A DNA stretch of 64,000 nt from positions 496,001 through 560,000 of the forward strand of contig JAUEDM010000001.1 in the NCBI GenBank assembly GCA_033439685.1, in the 5' to 3' direction. The translations under genes and the position numbers were made by a program. The notes beneath the pieces are model-generated. The model ran no database searches. It was not told where the DNA came from and saw nothing but the letters and a program-made list of their open reading frames with translations. Shown here one piece after another: positions 20,496 through 30,969 of this stretch (positions are counted from its first letter, which is position 1; every line of letters begins with the position of its first letter). Origin of the DNA: Apodospora peruviana (lineage: Eukaryota > Ascomycota > Sordariomycetes > Sordariales > Lasiosphaeriaceae).

Positions 20496-23400
20496 CTAGT
20501 CGAGCACGACGACGGCGTTGTTTTTCGATCCCCCTACCGCACCAGCACCATTTCCACCACCACCGCGTTGGTTGTTATTATTATTATTGTTGTTATTATG
20601 CTGTGGCTGCTGCAGTTGCTGCTGGCCATTCATTTGGCCTTGCTGATGTTGTTGTTGCTGCTGCATATGCATCTGCTGCTGGCGTTGCATCTGCTGCTGC
20701 TGTGCGAACCGATTATTCATGTTCATGTTCAAATTCATGTTCATGCCCATGTTTGGCATCGGAACAGGTCCCATCATTGGCTGAGGCTGTTGTTGTGGCT
20801 GTGGCTGTTGCTGGATTTGGTTCATCGGGGGACGTGGCGAATTCGAGCTAACCGACTCCTGCTTAATCTGACTCGGCTGTTGCTGCTGTTGCAAGTTCGT
20901 CTGCTGTGGCGGAGGCGGCTGGGTGCCAATCATCGACTTGACCGCGTTGCTGATGAGCGTGAGCAGAGTCTTGATGCCATTTTCCGGATTCACCGCCGCG
21001 CTGTTGCCCAGACCAGTAATCCAGGGGCTTTGGGTGGACCAAACTTGCTGGCCGAGCACTCTGTCGAACTCGTTCTCCATGTTCCGAGTCGGGAGGCTTG
21101 GATCCAGGTATTCCGGACGGGCAACGTGCCAGACGATATCGCCCCGGCGAACCCTGTGCTTGATGTCAAGAACCAGCAGGCGACGAGCAGTGGGTGGGCT
21201 GGGCAACTGGAAGCGCAGCACGACCCAACCGAGCTCTCTAGGAAAGATAGACAAGCTTGCTGCGCCATTGCTGCGCATGCTTATGTTGCTCCACTCGTCG
21301 TCAAGCACCTCGAGTCCTCTGTAAAGCGGTAGAGAGAAAAGCATGAGATTAGGCAGTTTGTCAAAGAACGGAGACCTTGCTATGGTCTTCAGGGAGTCGA
21401 GAACCCGCATGTGCGGGTTCCCTTGTTCCAAAATGACTTCCACGCCTTCTTCTGCGGAAAGGTCGAGCCGTACTTTCCATCTCTCAGGCCGGTGCTCGGC
21501 ATTGTTTGGTAGGTCCCCTTTGGCACCGCTGGGGTAACTGAACACTACTTCGCGCAGCGTCACGGTTTCAGGCACCGCGTTTTCGCCGGCGCGGCGAATG
21601 GCCTCGACAAAGTCGACCACTCGCTCCAGGGCTTGGATGCGCGTCGAGAGCATGCTGACAAAGGGCGTGCCCATATCTGCCCGGAGCCGCAGAATAAACT
21701 GACCACGCTGTGGGTTGAACACCACGTCCTCGTCAATTTTGCCCTTAAGAAGCTTAAACCTGGACTTGTCCGTAACATCCAGCCTAGCTTCTGCAAGCAC
21801 CTTGACAATTGCATCACGCCTTGTCTGGGATGGTGAACCGTCGGCAACCGTTGATTCGCGTATTCCCTGGAATGTGATCGGAATGAACTCCTTTGCCCAT
21901 GGCATGGCTGACGGTTTAGGAGCCGTGTGAGAGCGTAGCATGTCGGAAAGTCGCACGTATATGGTGGGTATCTTGATCTGCGAAGGCAACCCGTAATTCG
22001 CTGTTTGGCGGGAAGTGTGCGCCATGCGACTGCTATGTAATTCGCGGAGATCGGTGATGTGAGCCACGATGCCGGTGGCATATACCGCCAGATGCTGAAA
22101 GAAGCCGTCTGATAAGCTCAGCTCGCCCGATGTCATTGGTACCGGGGTGAACATGGCTATCCGACGAGGTGCACCAAGCGCCGGACTCGATCTAGATTGA
22201 CGTTAGCAAATGTGAACAGCATATCCAAGTTTTGCAGAAACTCACAGTTGAACCAACCACCACTGGTCCCCGGCAAGGCTCATGCTCATCAGGATGTACC
22301 ATTGCGGGTTCCAGCCATTCTTTCTCATCCATATCGGCGTGAAAATTTCCCGAGAACCGGGAGAGCTCGAGAGAACAATCCGCTTGAGTTCGTCACTCGG
22401 AAGTGGGACTTTCTCGATGGTCCATCCGATGCTCTTGGAGCGGCTGCTCAGATCCTTGGACGTGTAGATGCACCGCATCATTTCGAGAATACCGGCGCCA
22501 TCTTCGCCCGGGTTGGGACTCGAGTTGAGTTTCCGCTGCCCCTCCAGTATGACAGGTGACTGAGGATTCAAGCTAAATGCGCCAGTCATGGTATCAAGCC
22601 TGACGGTCACCTGCTCCTTTCCAAACAGCTGCACTGTCAACGACGACTTTTGCGGCTCCTCCATCGAAATCTCCAGATCCAGACGTGCCTGTCTTCCGGC
22701 GAATCGTGGCTTGGTCAGAAGCTTATTGCACATCGTCGTCAACAAGTACTCGTTATGTCTGGCAATGACGGTGGTCAACAGATTCTCCGTTGATATCGTG
22801 TCGACATCAAACGGAATCTCGAAATCCTTGACCTCCTTGCTATCACGAAACCATCTGAGCGTAAGATGACTTGGGGAACGCGGGTCCGCCAGACCGCCCG
22901 GACCTTTGCCGCTGTCGACGCCGAGGAGAACCCAGCTTTTGGACCCTTTCGAATGGGATCGGTTTGACCAATATTGTATCGCCATCGCCCTGTTCAGCCG
23001 CTCGACCTTGAGCGTGTTGATCCACCTGCCTGAGCTGAGTTCAACAGCTTGGCGACAAAACTCGCTAATTTTCTGCGTCAGAACGAATCCATGAAGGTAG
23101 TTGTAGCAGCCAAGCAGGCCATCAACCCCCAAAATTTGGTTGACCTTGTTTTCGAGGAATCCGCGCACGCGCTCTGTTATCTCCTCCGGCGCAGGCGTGA
23201 AGAGAAACCTAAAGTCGATGAACCAAAACTGTTGCTCAAAGTCCTCGTTACCAATCGTCAAATCAACTTCGAATTCTCCCTCTACTCGGAAGGTCGCTCG
23301 TCCATTGTTGATCGTATAGTTCCTGAATGGCGCTGGTATTTGGTCGTAGTCGTACAAGGTCAACCGCACACTCAGCATCGTGTCAATATCGTCGAACCAT

Positions 23401-24202
23401 GTCTGCGCCTGCTCCTCCGTCATGGGCGGCGGTTCTAGATAGCCCAGCTAGGACAGTCAGTAAGCTAGTGCAGAAAATGTTCAAAGAAAAATAAACATAC
23501 CTCAGGCATCCAAGACACCTCCCCGGATGAAAGCACCTGGAGGGCGGTCTTCAAGTCTGGACTAGGCAGTCTTGCCCAGAGTAAACTCCGCTTCACTTCT
23601 ATTAAGTTACTCAACACGACGTTGAACAGCTCAAGCTGGTCTAAAAGATGAACCCTGATGTCGATAAGTTTCCCCACGGGTTCCGCCTTCTTGCTCCATT
23701 CCGTGATGACGAGCGCCTTGACCCATCTCTCGTGCAAATCCTGGACAATGTGGAGAAGCGAGTTCTTCTTATCCAAGCTCTCGGGTGACGTATCTTCGAC
23801 TGCGGAAAAGCTGTAGTTGTTGAGAGCGCCATTGGCCATGGACTGCGGTATCGGTTTAGCTGCAAGCTGGTTTATCTCGTCGTGCAATCGCGCATGGGAC
23901 CACTGCGCAAGCCTCGAGAGAAGCAGGTTCAGCGGTAGGATGTCCTCTGTTATGTGTCGAATCTCGTCGGGTAGGTCGCTCATCCGCGGTGTCGCCAGTG
24001 CTCCGACAGATCCGCTGTCCACATCCATGAAGGCACCATCGGGGCCTCCGTTGGCCATGCTGCTGGGAACGTCGGCAAGGGCCTTGCCCTTATCTAGAGA
24101 GCTTTCGTGTTTCACCACCGCGCCGCCTCCTCCATTGACGCCATTCATCCATGGTTCTCTGTCGTGGTTGGTGCGCAGCCCGTTCTGTGATCCGTTTTCC
24201 AT
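20496..24202 (-). CDS. med14: Mediator complex subunit 14 (RGR1/MED14)
   Basis: Three exons (24202-23501, 23447-22246, 22191-20496) encode 1199 residues; the introns are 53 and 54 nt. MED14 is the backbone subunit linking the head, middle and tail modules of Mediator, the bridge between activators and RNA polymerase II. The N-terminus has a disordered leader, then the conserved region ILPLNLLLSRLAQWSHARLH and helices with SLLWARLPSPDLKTALQVL, SWMPE|LGYLEPPPMTEEQ across intron 1. The repeated beta-rich modules follow (for example VEGEFEVDLTIGNEDFEQQFWF). The last 130 or so residues are Gln/Asn/Met-rich, with poly-Q, NMNMNMN and a nine-residue poly-N run, before a short VVVLD end. I chose the ATG at 24202 (MENGSQNG), the first ATG of the continuous frame. 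A long plus-strand open frame opposite the C-terminal exon is its shadow. Confidence 0.95.
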
Positions 24203-26296
24203 CTTGCGAAAGCAAGTCTCACTGCCGAGCTCTCGGCCGGCTCCCGGTCGTGTCGGACCTTCCCCAAAGTCCCTGCAAGCGCGGCGTTGAACAGTCGAGA
24301 GAGTTTTTCTGCGAGAAGAATCTGGTCGGCAGCGCCACAGACTGAGATGCAAAACAGTGAGAGGGTGGTCCTGCTATCCGGTAAGATTCGCAATCGTCGG
24401 TCAGTCGCTCGATCGGCGGTCGTCACCATGCGGCGGATCGAGGGAGCGGACGTCGCTTGTATGTCATTCACCAGCGAGCGAGCGCGCGTTTCACCTGCGG
24501 CTCAGGTGTGAGTAGAAACGCGAGGAGCGATGCGACTACCCATCACTCTCCTGCACCGACACGGGGATTGTTCTCGGCGACAAGCGCTGGGGTGGGTTGC
24601 CGGTCGGATTGCCGATCGATCTGAACTCGGCGTGAGTGAGGCGGCGGGAATGATCTGAGGTGCAGAATGCGACGCGCGCATGCACTGTCGGCAAGGGGGG
24701 ATTTCAATATCCAAGTGGTGCCAGCAGCCGTGTTGGGAAGGGCACTGCAATAAGTCGTCAGTGGATTTCGCTCGCGATGTGGTGGTGGTTGACCTGCTGA
24801 GTTCACAGGTGGTTGTGGTGATGGGTTTCGAGATCATCCAGTGTCAGGTCTTGGTCAAAGGCTCAAAGAAAGAGACGCTTCTGGTGCTCTCTGCACTGCT
24901 CCACTTGCTGAGGCTGGGAGTGGACCGACTGCCGGTGGCCTAGTGTGGGTCATCCGATGAGCCTGATAAGTTAGGCGTTAACTACGGAAGTCTACAAGGA
25001 CCAAATTCCTGAAAACTGCCACTTAAGGTTTACGGCTGCAAAGTCTCGATTTATATGGACGAATTACAGTTCTGAAATATGATCATAGTTTTTTTTTTTT
25101 CATTTTTTATAACTCCGGGTTTCTCTGAAAACATTCTTTAACGTCTTAACAACCGGGTGAAATATAATCCTGCACACGCTTTCCTCTATCAGATATTATA
25201 CGCCATTCCACGGTAAAAATCAACCTCTGGTACCTACAGCAGCCCTGGTAGTGACCCAATATAGGCTGGGGAAATATATAACAAAGCCCTCAAACTACCT
25301 GGTAAAAGGCAGTTTCAACCCCCAATGACTTGATTATCGAAAGTCCAGACAGGGGGTTCTTATAGGTACCAAAGGTTGATTATTTACCGTGGAATGGTGT
25401 AACTCAAGGTACCTTAGTATCTTGCCTCCACTTGCCGACAAAAAACTCAGGTTGTCAAGGAGGTGATTACTGAGGTCTTGCATGCACTTGACTGGCATTA
25501 AAAGAGCCCGGCACTCTGAACCTCGAAATGATGGCACAAGCGACTTGGCCATACCAAGTTCGAAAAAGTCAGGTTATCGTAGGTTCCTACCTCATAGTTT
25601 TTCGTGACAAACGCTGAACTTTAATTCGCCTTTAGTTGCCGGTCGGTGTCACAAGCACGCATTCTGGCACGGCAGAAGTTTAAAGCTCAACCAACTCGGT
25701 AGTTGTAGCTCAGCATATGATTAGGTGTGATACCCTAATTTTTGAGCACCGAGTTACAAGCTGTATCACGCCTCCCGCGTGGAGCAGGGCGTGACACACC
25801 GGCTGGTTCACCAAGACCGACTCAGACCGGCCATGACAAGGTTCGTAGAGACAGCGACACTGCATCCACGAGACCAAAGTGAGATCATTAAAGGTCGACA
25901 AACTTGTATGTCTCTTCGCTACAAAGCAAGCATCGCTGACCAATCCGTCTGCATAACAAGACTGGCTCCCAACAGCCTTCTTTGCTCAGCAGGGATGGCA
26001 AACTGTGTGTGTCGTGATCCTCATGAAATCGCTATTTCTCCGTCGAAACATAAGCATAAACAGAACGAACAAAAGATTCTAACCTCGATATCACTCCCTG
26101 CCTTGCTTTACCGCTGCCTAAAACAAATACCATCCTGTCCCAACCCGTCATGGACACCGTTGTCCAGAGAGACGGGCAAATGAGCTCGGAATATGCTCAA
26201 CTGTATTGAAACCCACCCGTTCAACAGGTATTCGACCAGAGCGACTCGGGCAAATGCCCTGAACAGAGGCCAAAATGATACGCAGCGTTGAGCCAC
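24203..26296. other. Spacer: MED14 upstream region and G6PD 3' flank
   Basis: The part next to 24203 is the MED14 promoter and leader. A TA-flanked inverted-repeat element lies at 25201-25399. No gene was recognised in the remainder. Confidence 0.55.
25201..25399. mobile_element. MITE-like element with terminal inverted repeats, TA on both sides (copy A)
   Basis: The left end (25201-25237) begins CGCCATTCCACGGTAAA and runs to GGTACCTAC. The right end (25361-25399), reversed, begins CACCATTCCACGGTAAA and runs to GGTACCTATA, so the arms match over about 38 nt with one indel and a few mismatches. TA lies immediately outside both ends (25199-25200, 25400-25401). It is 199 bp with no coding capacity, consistent with a Tc1/mariner-type MITE. 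Confidence 0.65.
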
Positions 26297-28257
26297 TTAC
26301 AATTTGTTTCCGGGTCCCAAAGCCGACGTCGTCGGCCACTGATATCCCGCAGCGTCGCTGAATTTGTAGCCATAAGAAGACGTAAAGTCATCTAGCACCG
26401 CGGGTCCGCGAGAACCTGTTTGCGCGTCAGCATGCATGGAATCAAACCCGCCGTCAGGGGAAACTCACCATAAGGGTACTCCATCGGAATGATCTCCTTG
26501 TTGTCATCGAGGTAGTGTAATAGGGGCGTGAAGATTCTCCAGCTGGCATCCAGTTCGTCGTCTCTGACAAAGTTGGAGTGGTCACCCTTGAGGCAATCGA
26601 GGATCAGCGACTCGTACGCTTCGGGGATCTTCAGATCGGAGAATCGTCGTCGATAGGTCAAGTCGAGTTCCGTAACAACAGTCTGCATACTCAGGCCCGG
26701 GAGCTTAGAGTTCATCTTGATGTAAACACTCTCGTTGGGCTGGATACGCATGACCAGTTCGTTGCGGGGAATATCCTTAAAGATTCCAGAAGTGACATCC
26801 TTGAATTGCACGCGGATCTCCGTCTTTTGCTCGTTCAGCGCCTTGCCCGCCTTCATGATGAAGGGCACGCCATCCCACCGTTCGTTCTTGATGTATGCAA
26901 CGAGAGCGCAGAATGTCGGGCAACGCGAGTCCTTGGGGACTGTGTCGTCCTCCTTGTAGGAGGGCTTGCTGCCGTCGAGCGACTTTCCGTATTGGCCAAT
27001 GATGACATTCTTGGGCTCGATGGCAGGAATTGCGCGAAGAACCCGGACCTTCTCGTCTCTGATATCCTCCGATGAGAAGGAGATGGGCCGCTCCATCGCC
27101 AGCAGGGTCAGGACCTGGAGGAGATGGTTCTGCATGACATCGCGGATGATGCCGAACTCGTCAAAGTATCCACCACGGCCCTCAGTGCCAAATGGCTCTT
27201 TGAATGAAATCTGCACATTATCAATGTGGTGCCTGTTCCAGGTGGCGCCAAGGAAGGAATTGCCGAAGCGGAGGATCAGGATGTTCTTGACCATCTCCTT
27301 GCCGAGGTAGTGGTCGATGCGGAAAAGCTCATCCTCCTTCCAGTCAGGCTCCAGTGATTTCTGGAGCTCTCGCGAGCTGGCTAGATCCTTTCCAAATGGC
27401 TTCTCGACCTACAACAGAGTTAGCGCGAGTCGTCTTCCTCTGACACTGCAATACTTACGATGACGCGGGCAATGCCCTTCGAAGGGTAGCAGCATTTCTT
27501 CAAGTGTTGCGACACAATCGTGAAGACGCTGGGAGGCAATGCCATGTAGAATAATCTGTGCGTCTCCTTCCGGCCCTGCTCGAGCTCCTCCAAGTGCTTG
27601 TTCAGCTGCATGAACGATTCGTCGCGGTCGTACTGGCCCGAGACATATGTGCAGATCGAGCAGAAGTCTTCCAGCTGCTGCTCAATATCCTTGGTTGGCG
27701 TCTTGATATAGGACTTGATCCGGCGCAGATATTCGTCGTGGTCCATCTTGGTTCTCGCATATCCGACGATCCTGATGTCCTTGGGGAGGAATTGGTTTCG
27801 GTACTACAGAGATGTTCAGTGTTCATCGTTGCTTCGGGGCGGGCGGGTGGAAATCGACTTACGAGTCCGAACAACGCAGGGTACTAGAAAATGTCAGCCA
27901 ATTGACAGAAACAAGCTGCCTGTGATGGAATACACATACCGTCTTCTTCTTCGCAAGATCGCCCGAGGCGCCAAGGACAACGATGACGGTGTTCTCCTTG
28001 AGCTCGATGGCCCTGCGCGCATCCGTCATTGTCAGTTGGTTATCGGCCGAGTCGCAAAAGAACAAGTAATTCAGGGTTCCTAATCCCGAGGGACCAAAAC
28101 CGCAAATGCATGATGCGGCATGCGGTCGCGCTCTCGCATACAAAGAAGCTATGGCGGCATCGAGGCCAACCCCACTGGTGATGCGATCGATGTGTTGGGA
28201 ATGGCGGGGTCGAAAGAGAGAAGAGACTCACGATCCATTGTGCATTTCGGTCGCCAT
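26297..28257 (-). CDS. zwf1: Glucose-6-phosphate 1-dehydrogenase
   Basis: Six exons (28257-28232, 28012-27940, 27883-27863, 27803-27459, 27408-26469, 26415-26297) encode 507 residues. The enzyme oxidises glucose-6-phosphate to 6-phosphogluconolactone with NADP+, the committed step of the oxidative pentose phosphate pathway and a main cytosolic NADPH source. It shows the NADP-binding motif GASGDLAKKK (from residue 23), the active-site signature RIDHYLGKE (185-193), EKPFGKD, and the conserved LRFGNSFLGATWNRHHIDN and GYFDEFGIIRDVMQNHL blocks. The first exon carries only nine residues and is followed by a 219-nt intron; exon 3 is 21 nt. The last intron must be removed: read through, the frame ends early with a spurious tail, while splicing gives the conserved GSRGPAVLDDF..YQWPTTSA end plus LGPGNKL. 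Confidence 0.97.
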
Positions 28258-30237
28258 CTTGGACGAGCACCCGAGCTTGGGATGTTCAATAAAGGTTTGA
28301 CTGAAGATGAGCAGGAGGGGAGTCACAAGAGTCGTTGCACAGAAGGCAAATGGTCGGGTTTTTTGCTGGGGCCAAGGAAGGGATGTTGAGCTAAAGGGCT
28401 TCAGGGCAGGATCAGGACTCGGGGTTAATGCTATTTCTACAGCTGGGAAGCGTCGGTGATGCGCAGACTACAAGGAACAATCAACTCGACGAGCGGGAGC
28501 TTACTCACGGTCCCCGCCTTCACCTGCATTCGCCCTCTTTTGTAGAGGGGAACGCAAAGGGTGACACTTGGAGAAGCTTGGGCCTCAGGCGATAACATCT
28601 CTAACACCATGCTCGCTCCGGGTTTTCCGGATAGCCACGGTGCATTGCAGCAAATGCACGGCAGGTTGAACCTCTTTCTTTATGTGAGAGAGAATTCTTG
28701 GATTTTTGCTATGGTTCGGCGCTATTGCAGTTGTTATAAGAAGCATGCAGATGCATTGGTAGTGTGGTTTCGTGGCAAGGTGTTCAATTCCAAGATTGAT
28801 AAGGACATTAACAGATCTGGGACCCAGATTCCTGGTGGGCTCCGTCATAGGACGTTGGATAAGGTAGCTTGTTCCACACCATCGGAGGTCCAGACAACAG
28901 TCCACGTCTCCGGGCGCCGCAACGCCCAGCTTTGAAACTGCAACAGGGGCTTTCTCCTGGGCCACTTGGGTCATATGACAGCAACTAGCTGGGCTACTAG
29001 ACGATAAAGCGTCGGCGATCAGCTTTAGTAACTCCAATTCTCTTTTGCGAAGCAGACATCCACTTGGACGTTTTATTTATAAGTTTATCGTCATCTCTTC
29101 GCCCGAGGACGGCGGGCTCTCTGCCTTGAAGCTCAGTGAGGGGCACATCATACCCTCTCCCAGTGACCCTAGCTTCTTGTTGAGGATGGTGGGGTCCGAT
29201 TGGGTGTTGCCCTTGAGCTCCATAGCTCAACCGTCCTCTGCATCCCACCGACAGCAAAGCAACATCGGACAAAATACCGCAACGATGTCCTGTATCGGAT
29301 TCAAGGGGCTTGGTAGAGCTTCTGAATTTTCTCCTTGTGACGCTTGGCTTGCTAATACCCGCCAGGCAAAATAGCAGTCGGCCAAATATATGACTCCATG
29401 GGCGATAGCCAAGCTTCAGCAGCCAAGACGTGGGTTCGTCCCGAGTCGAGAGAGCTCACTGAGCTGATGAGCTTAAGGCGCCACGAATACCAACTGTACT
29501 GCGACAGTATTAGTATTTCCAGTGTCCATTTGTCCGAATACTCCTTGAGTAAAAATAGGGTAGGCAAGGCGTCTCCGAGATCCCGTGTCACACGCCACGG
29601 ACTTGTCCTCGGAAATCCCACTTCGACATTTCCAGGTTGCGAATCTGAACAGAAAGCGGCCACCCCTGTTTTCGCCGGCCACTTTGGGTTGGTTAGACGG
29701 ACTGGACAGGAATGCGATCAGAGAAATCACGCATTCCTTGGGTCAGAATGGTGGGCGCTTGAGTTGAAAGCAGCAGCTTTGGCGATGGAAGCAACAAAAG
29801 GCAAAACAGTCATGAAGCAACCCCGCCCTTGAATTGGTGTTATGGAAACTCCGCTGAAGGGACCAACAAAATTAGAAGTTAGGACGGGACTAAAGCAGGT
29901 AGCTTCCGTGCTGGTTAAATCGATTGCATCATGTGGCTTTTTGAAGAGCTTGGCACACTAGCCACACTTCTTCACAAGCCACGTGAATCAATCGTGCGCC
30001 ACAGCAGGCTGAAAAAAAAGGACATTCGGTGGGGTGGATTTTCCGAACCGCCGAATCACCACAAACCCTACCGAAATCCCACCACACGCAATTTCAGAAT
30101 TAACTCGGTGTCGAAGTGCAGAGCCACCACCACGTCGCCCAACGCCCCAGCAATCGTCTTTATCGGAGACATCGCTGATTTTGCCTTGCACCCCGGGGGA
30201 AAAGATTTGATCAAGCGGAAAACATAACGCCGTCAAC
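28258..30237. other. Divergent spacer between G6PD and eL33
   Basis: It holds the promoters of two divergent housekeeping genes. A stretch with AAACCCTACC at about 30063 lies about 170 bp upstream of the eL33 start and resembles the Tbf1/HomolE-type sites known from some fungal ribosomal-protein promoters; this is a suggestion only. The open frames of 100-150 codons inside it show no family resemblance. Confidence 0.45.
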
Positions 30238-30969
30238 ATGCCTACCGAAGCCGGACACAGATGTGAGAATTCCCACACTATTGCACGACGAACTTTCCCG
30301 GCCGACGTGGAGACAATCGCGTTTGCGGTCGCCGGCGGTTTCGCGTGCACGACTTCCAATGAATGAACTCTGCTAACTCTTTCCTAGTATATGTCAAGTG
30401 AGTGCATTCCGAGAACAATTGCGACGGACAGAGAAGCGAAACGAGCCCGAACATGGAAACGATATACCGCGAACCGACATGATGGATTACGATGCACTTG
30501 GGAATGGACGACTATCAGAGCAGCGATACTAACGAGAGTTGCTACATAGGGGTCGCCACCTGAGCTACCAGCGTGGACGCCGCAATACCCACCCCAAGAC
30601 CAGTCTGATTAAAATCGAAGGTGTTGATGACACCGATGCTGCCAAGTATGTGATACTCTATGGACTGGTTTCGCAAGGACGGATATTGACTGGAGTTGCA
30701 GCTTCTACCTTGGCAAGAAGGTCGCGTATGTCTACCGGGGACAGAAGGAGATTCGTGGCACCAAGGTCCGCGTTATCTGGGGCAAGGTGACCAGGCCGCA
30801 CGGTACATATTACCCAGCGAACCCCCCTTGATGGGATTGACCGTGGAATTGGTTGGACTGACTTCTTCTAGGCAACTCCGGTGTTGTTCGCGCGAAGTTC
30901 GCCACCCCCCTCCCCGCCAAGTCTTTCGGTGCCTCCGTCCGCATCATGCTCTACCCATCTTCGATATAA
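30238..30969 (+). CDS. rpl33: 60S ribosomal protein eL33 (L33/L35Ae)
   Basis: Five exons (30238-30262, 30388-30397, 30550-30645, 30702-30802, 30872-30969) encode 109 residues. eL33 is a large-subunit protein. The joined protein reads MPTEAGHR-LYVKGRHLSYQRG, then a middle with HPKTSLIKIEGVDD, the FYLGKKVAYVYRG strand, KVRVIWGKVTRPHGNSGVVR and the ending RIMLYPSSI, all diagnostic of L35Ae. Exon 2 is only 10 nt (TATATGTCAA) between introns of 125 and 152 nt; without it the conserved LYVKG cannot be made, so it is well supported. A split 5' end with relatively long first introns is common in fungal ribosomal-protein genes and may carry regulation. Confidence 0.95.

Noticed and set aside
20109..21332. 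407-codon plus-strand open frame
   Set aside because: It is the antisense shadow of the Gln/Asn-rich last exon of MED14; CAG/CAA and AAC repeats read as Leu and Val/Ile runs on the other strand.
28585..29037. 150-codon minus-strand frame between G6PD and eL33
   Set aside because: There is no motif and no splice support, and similar frames occur on the opposite strand.
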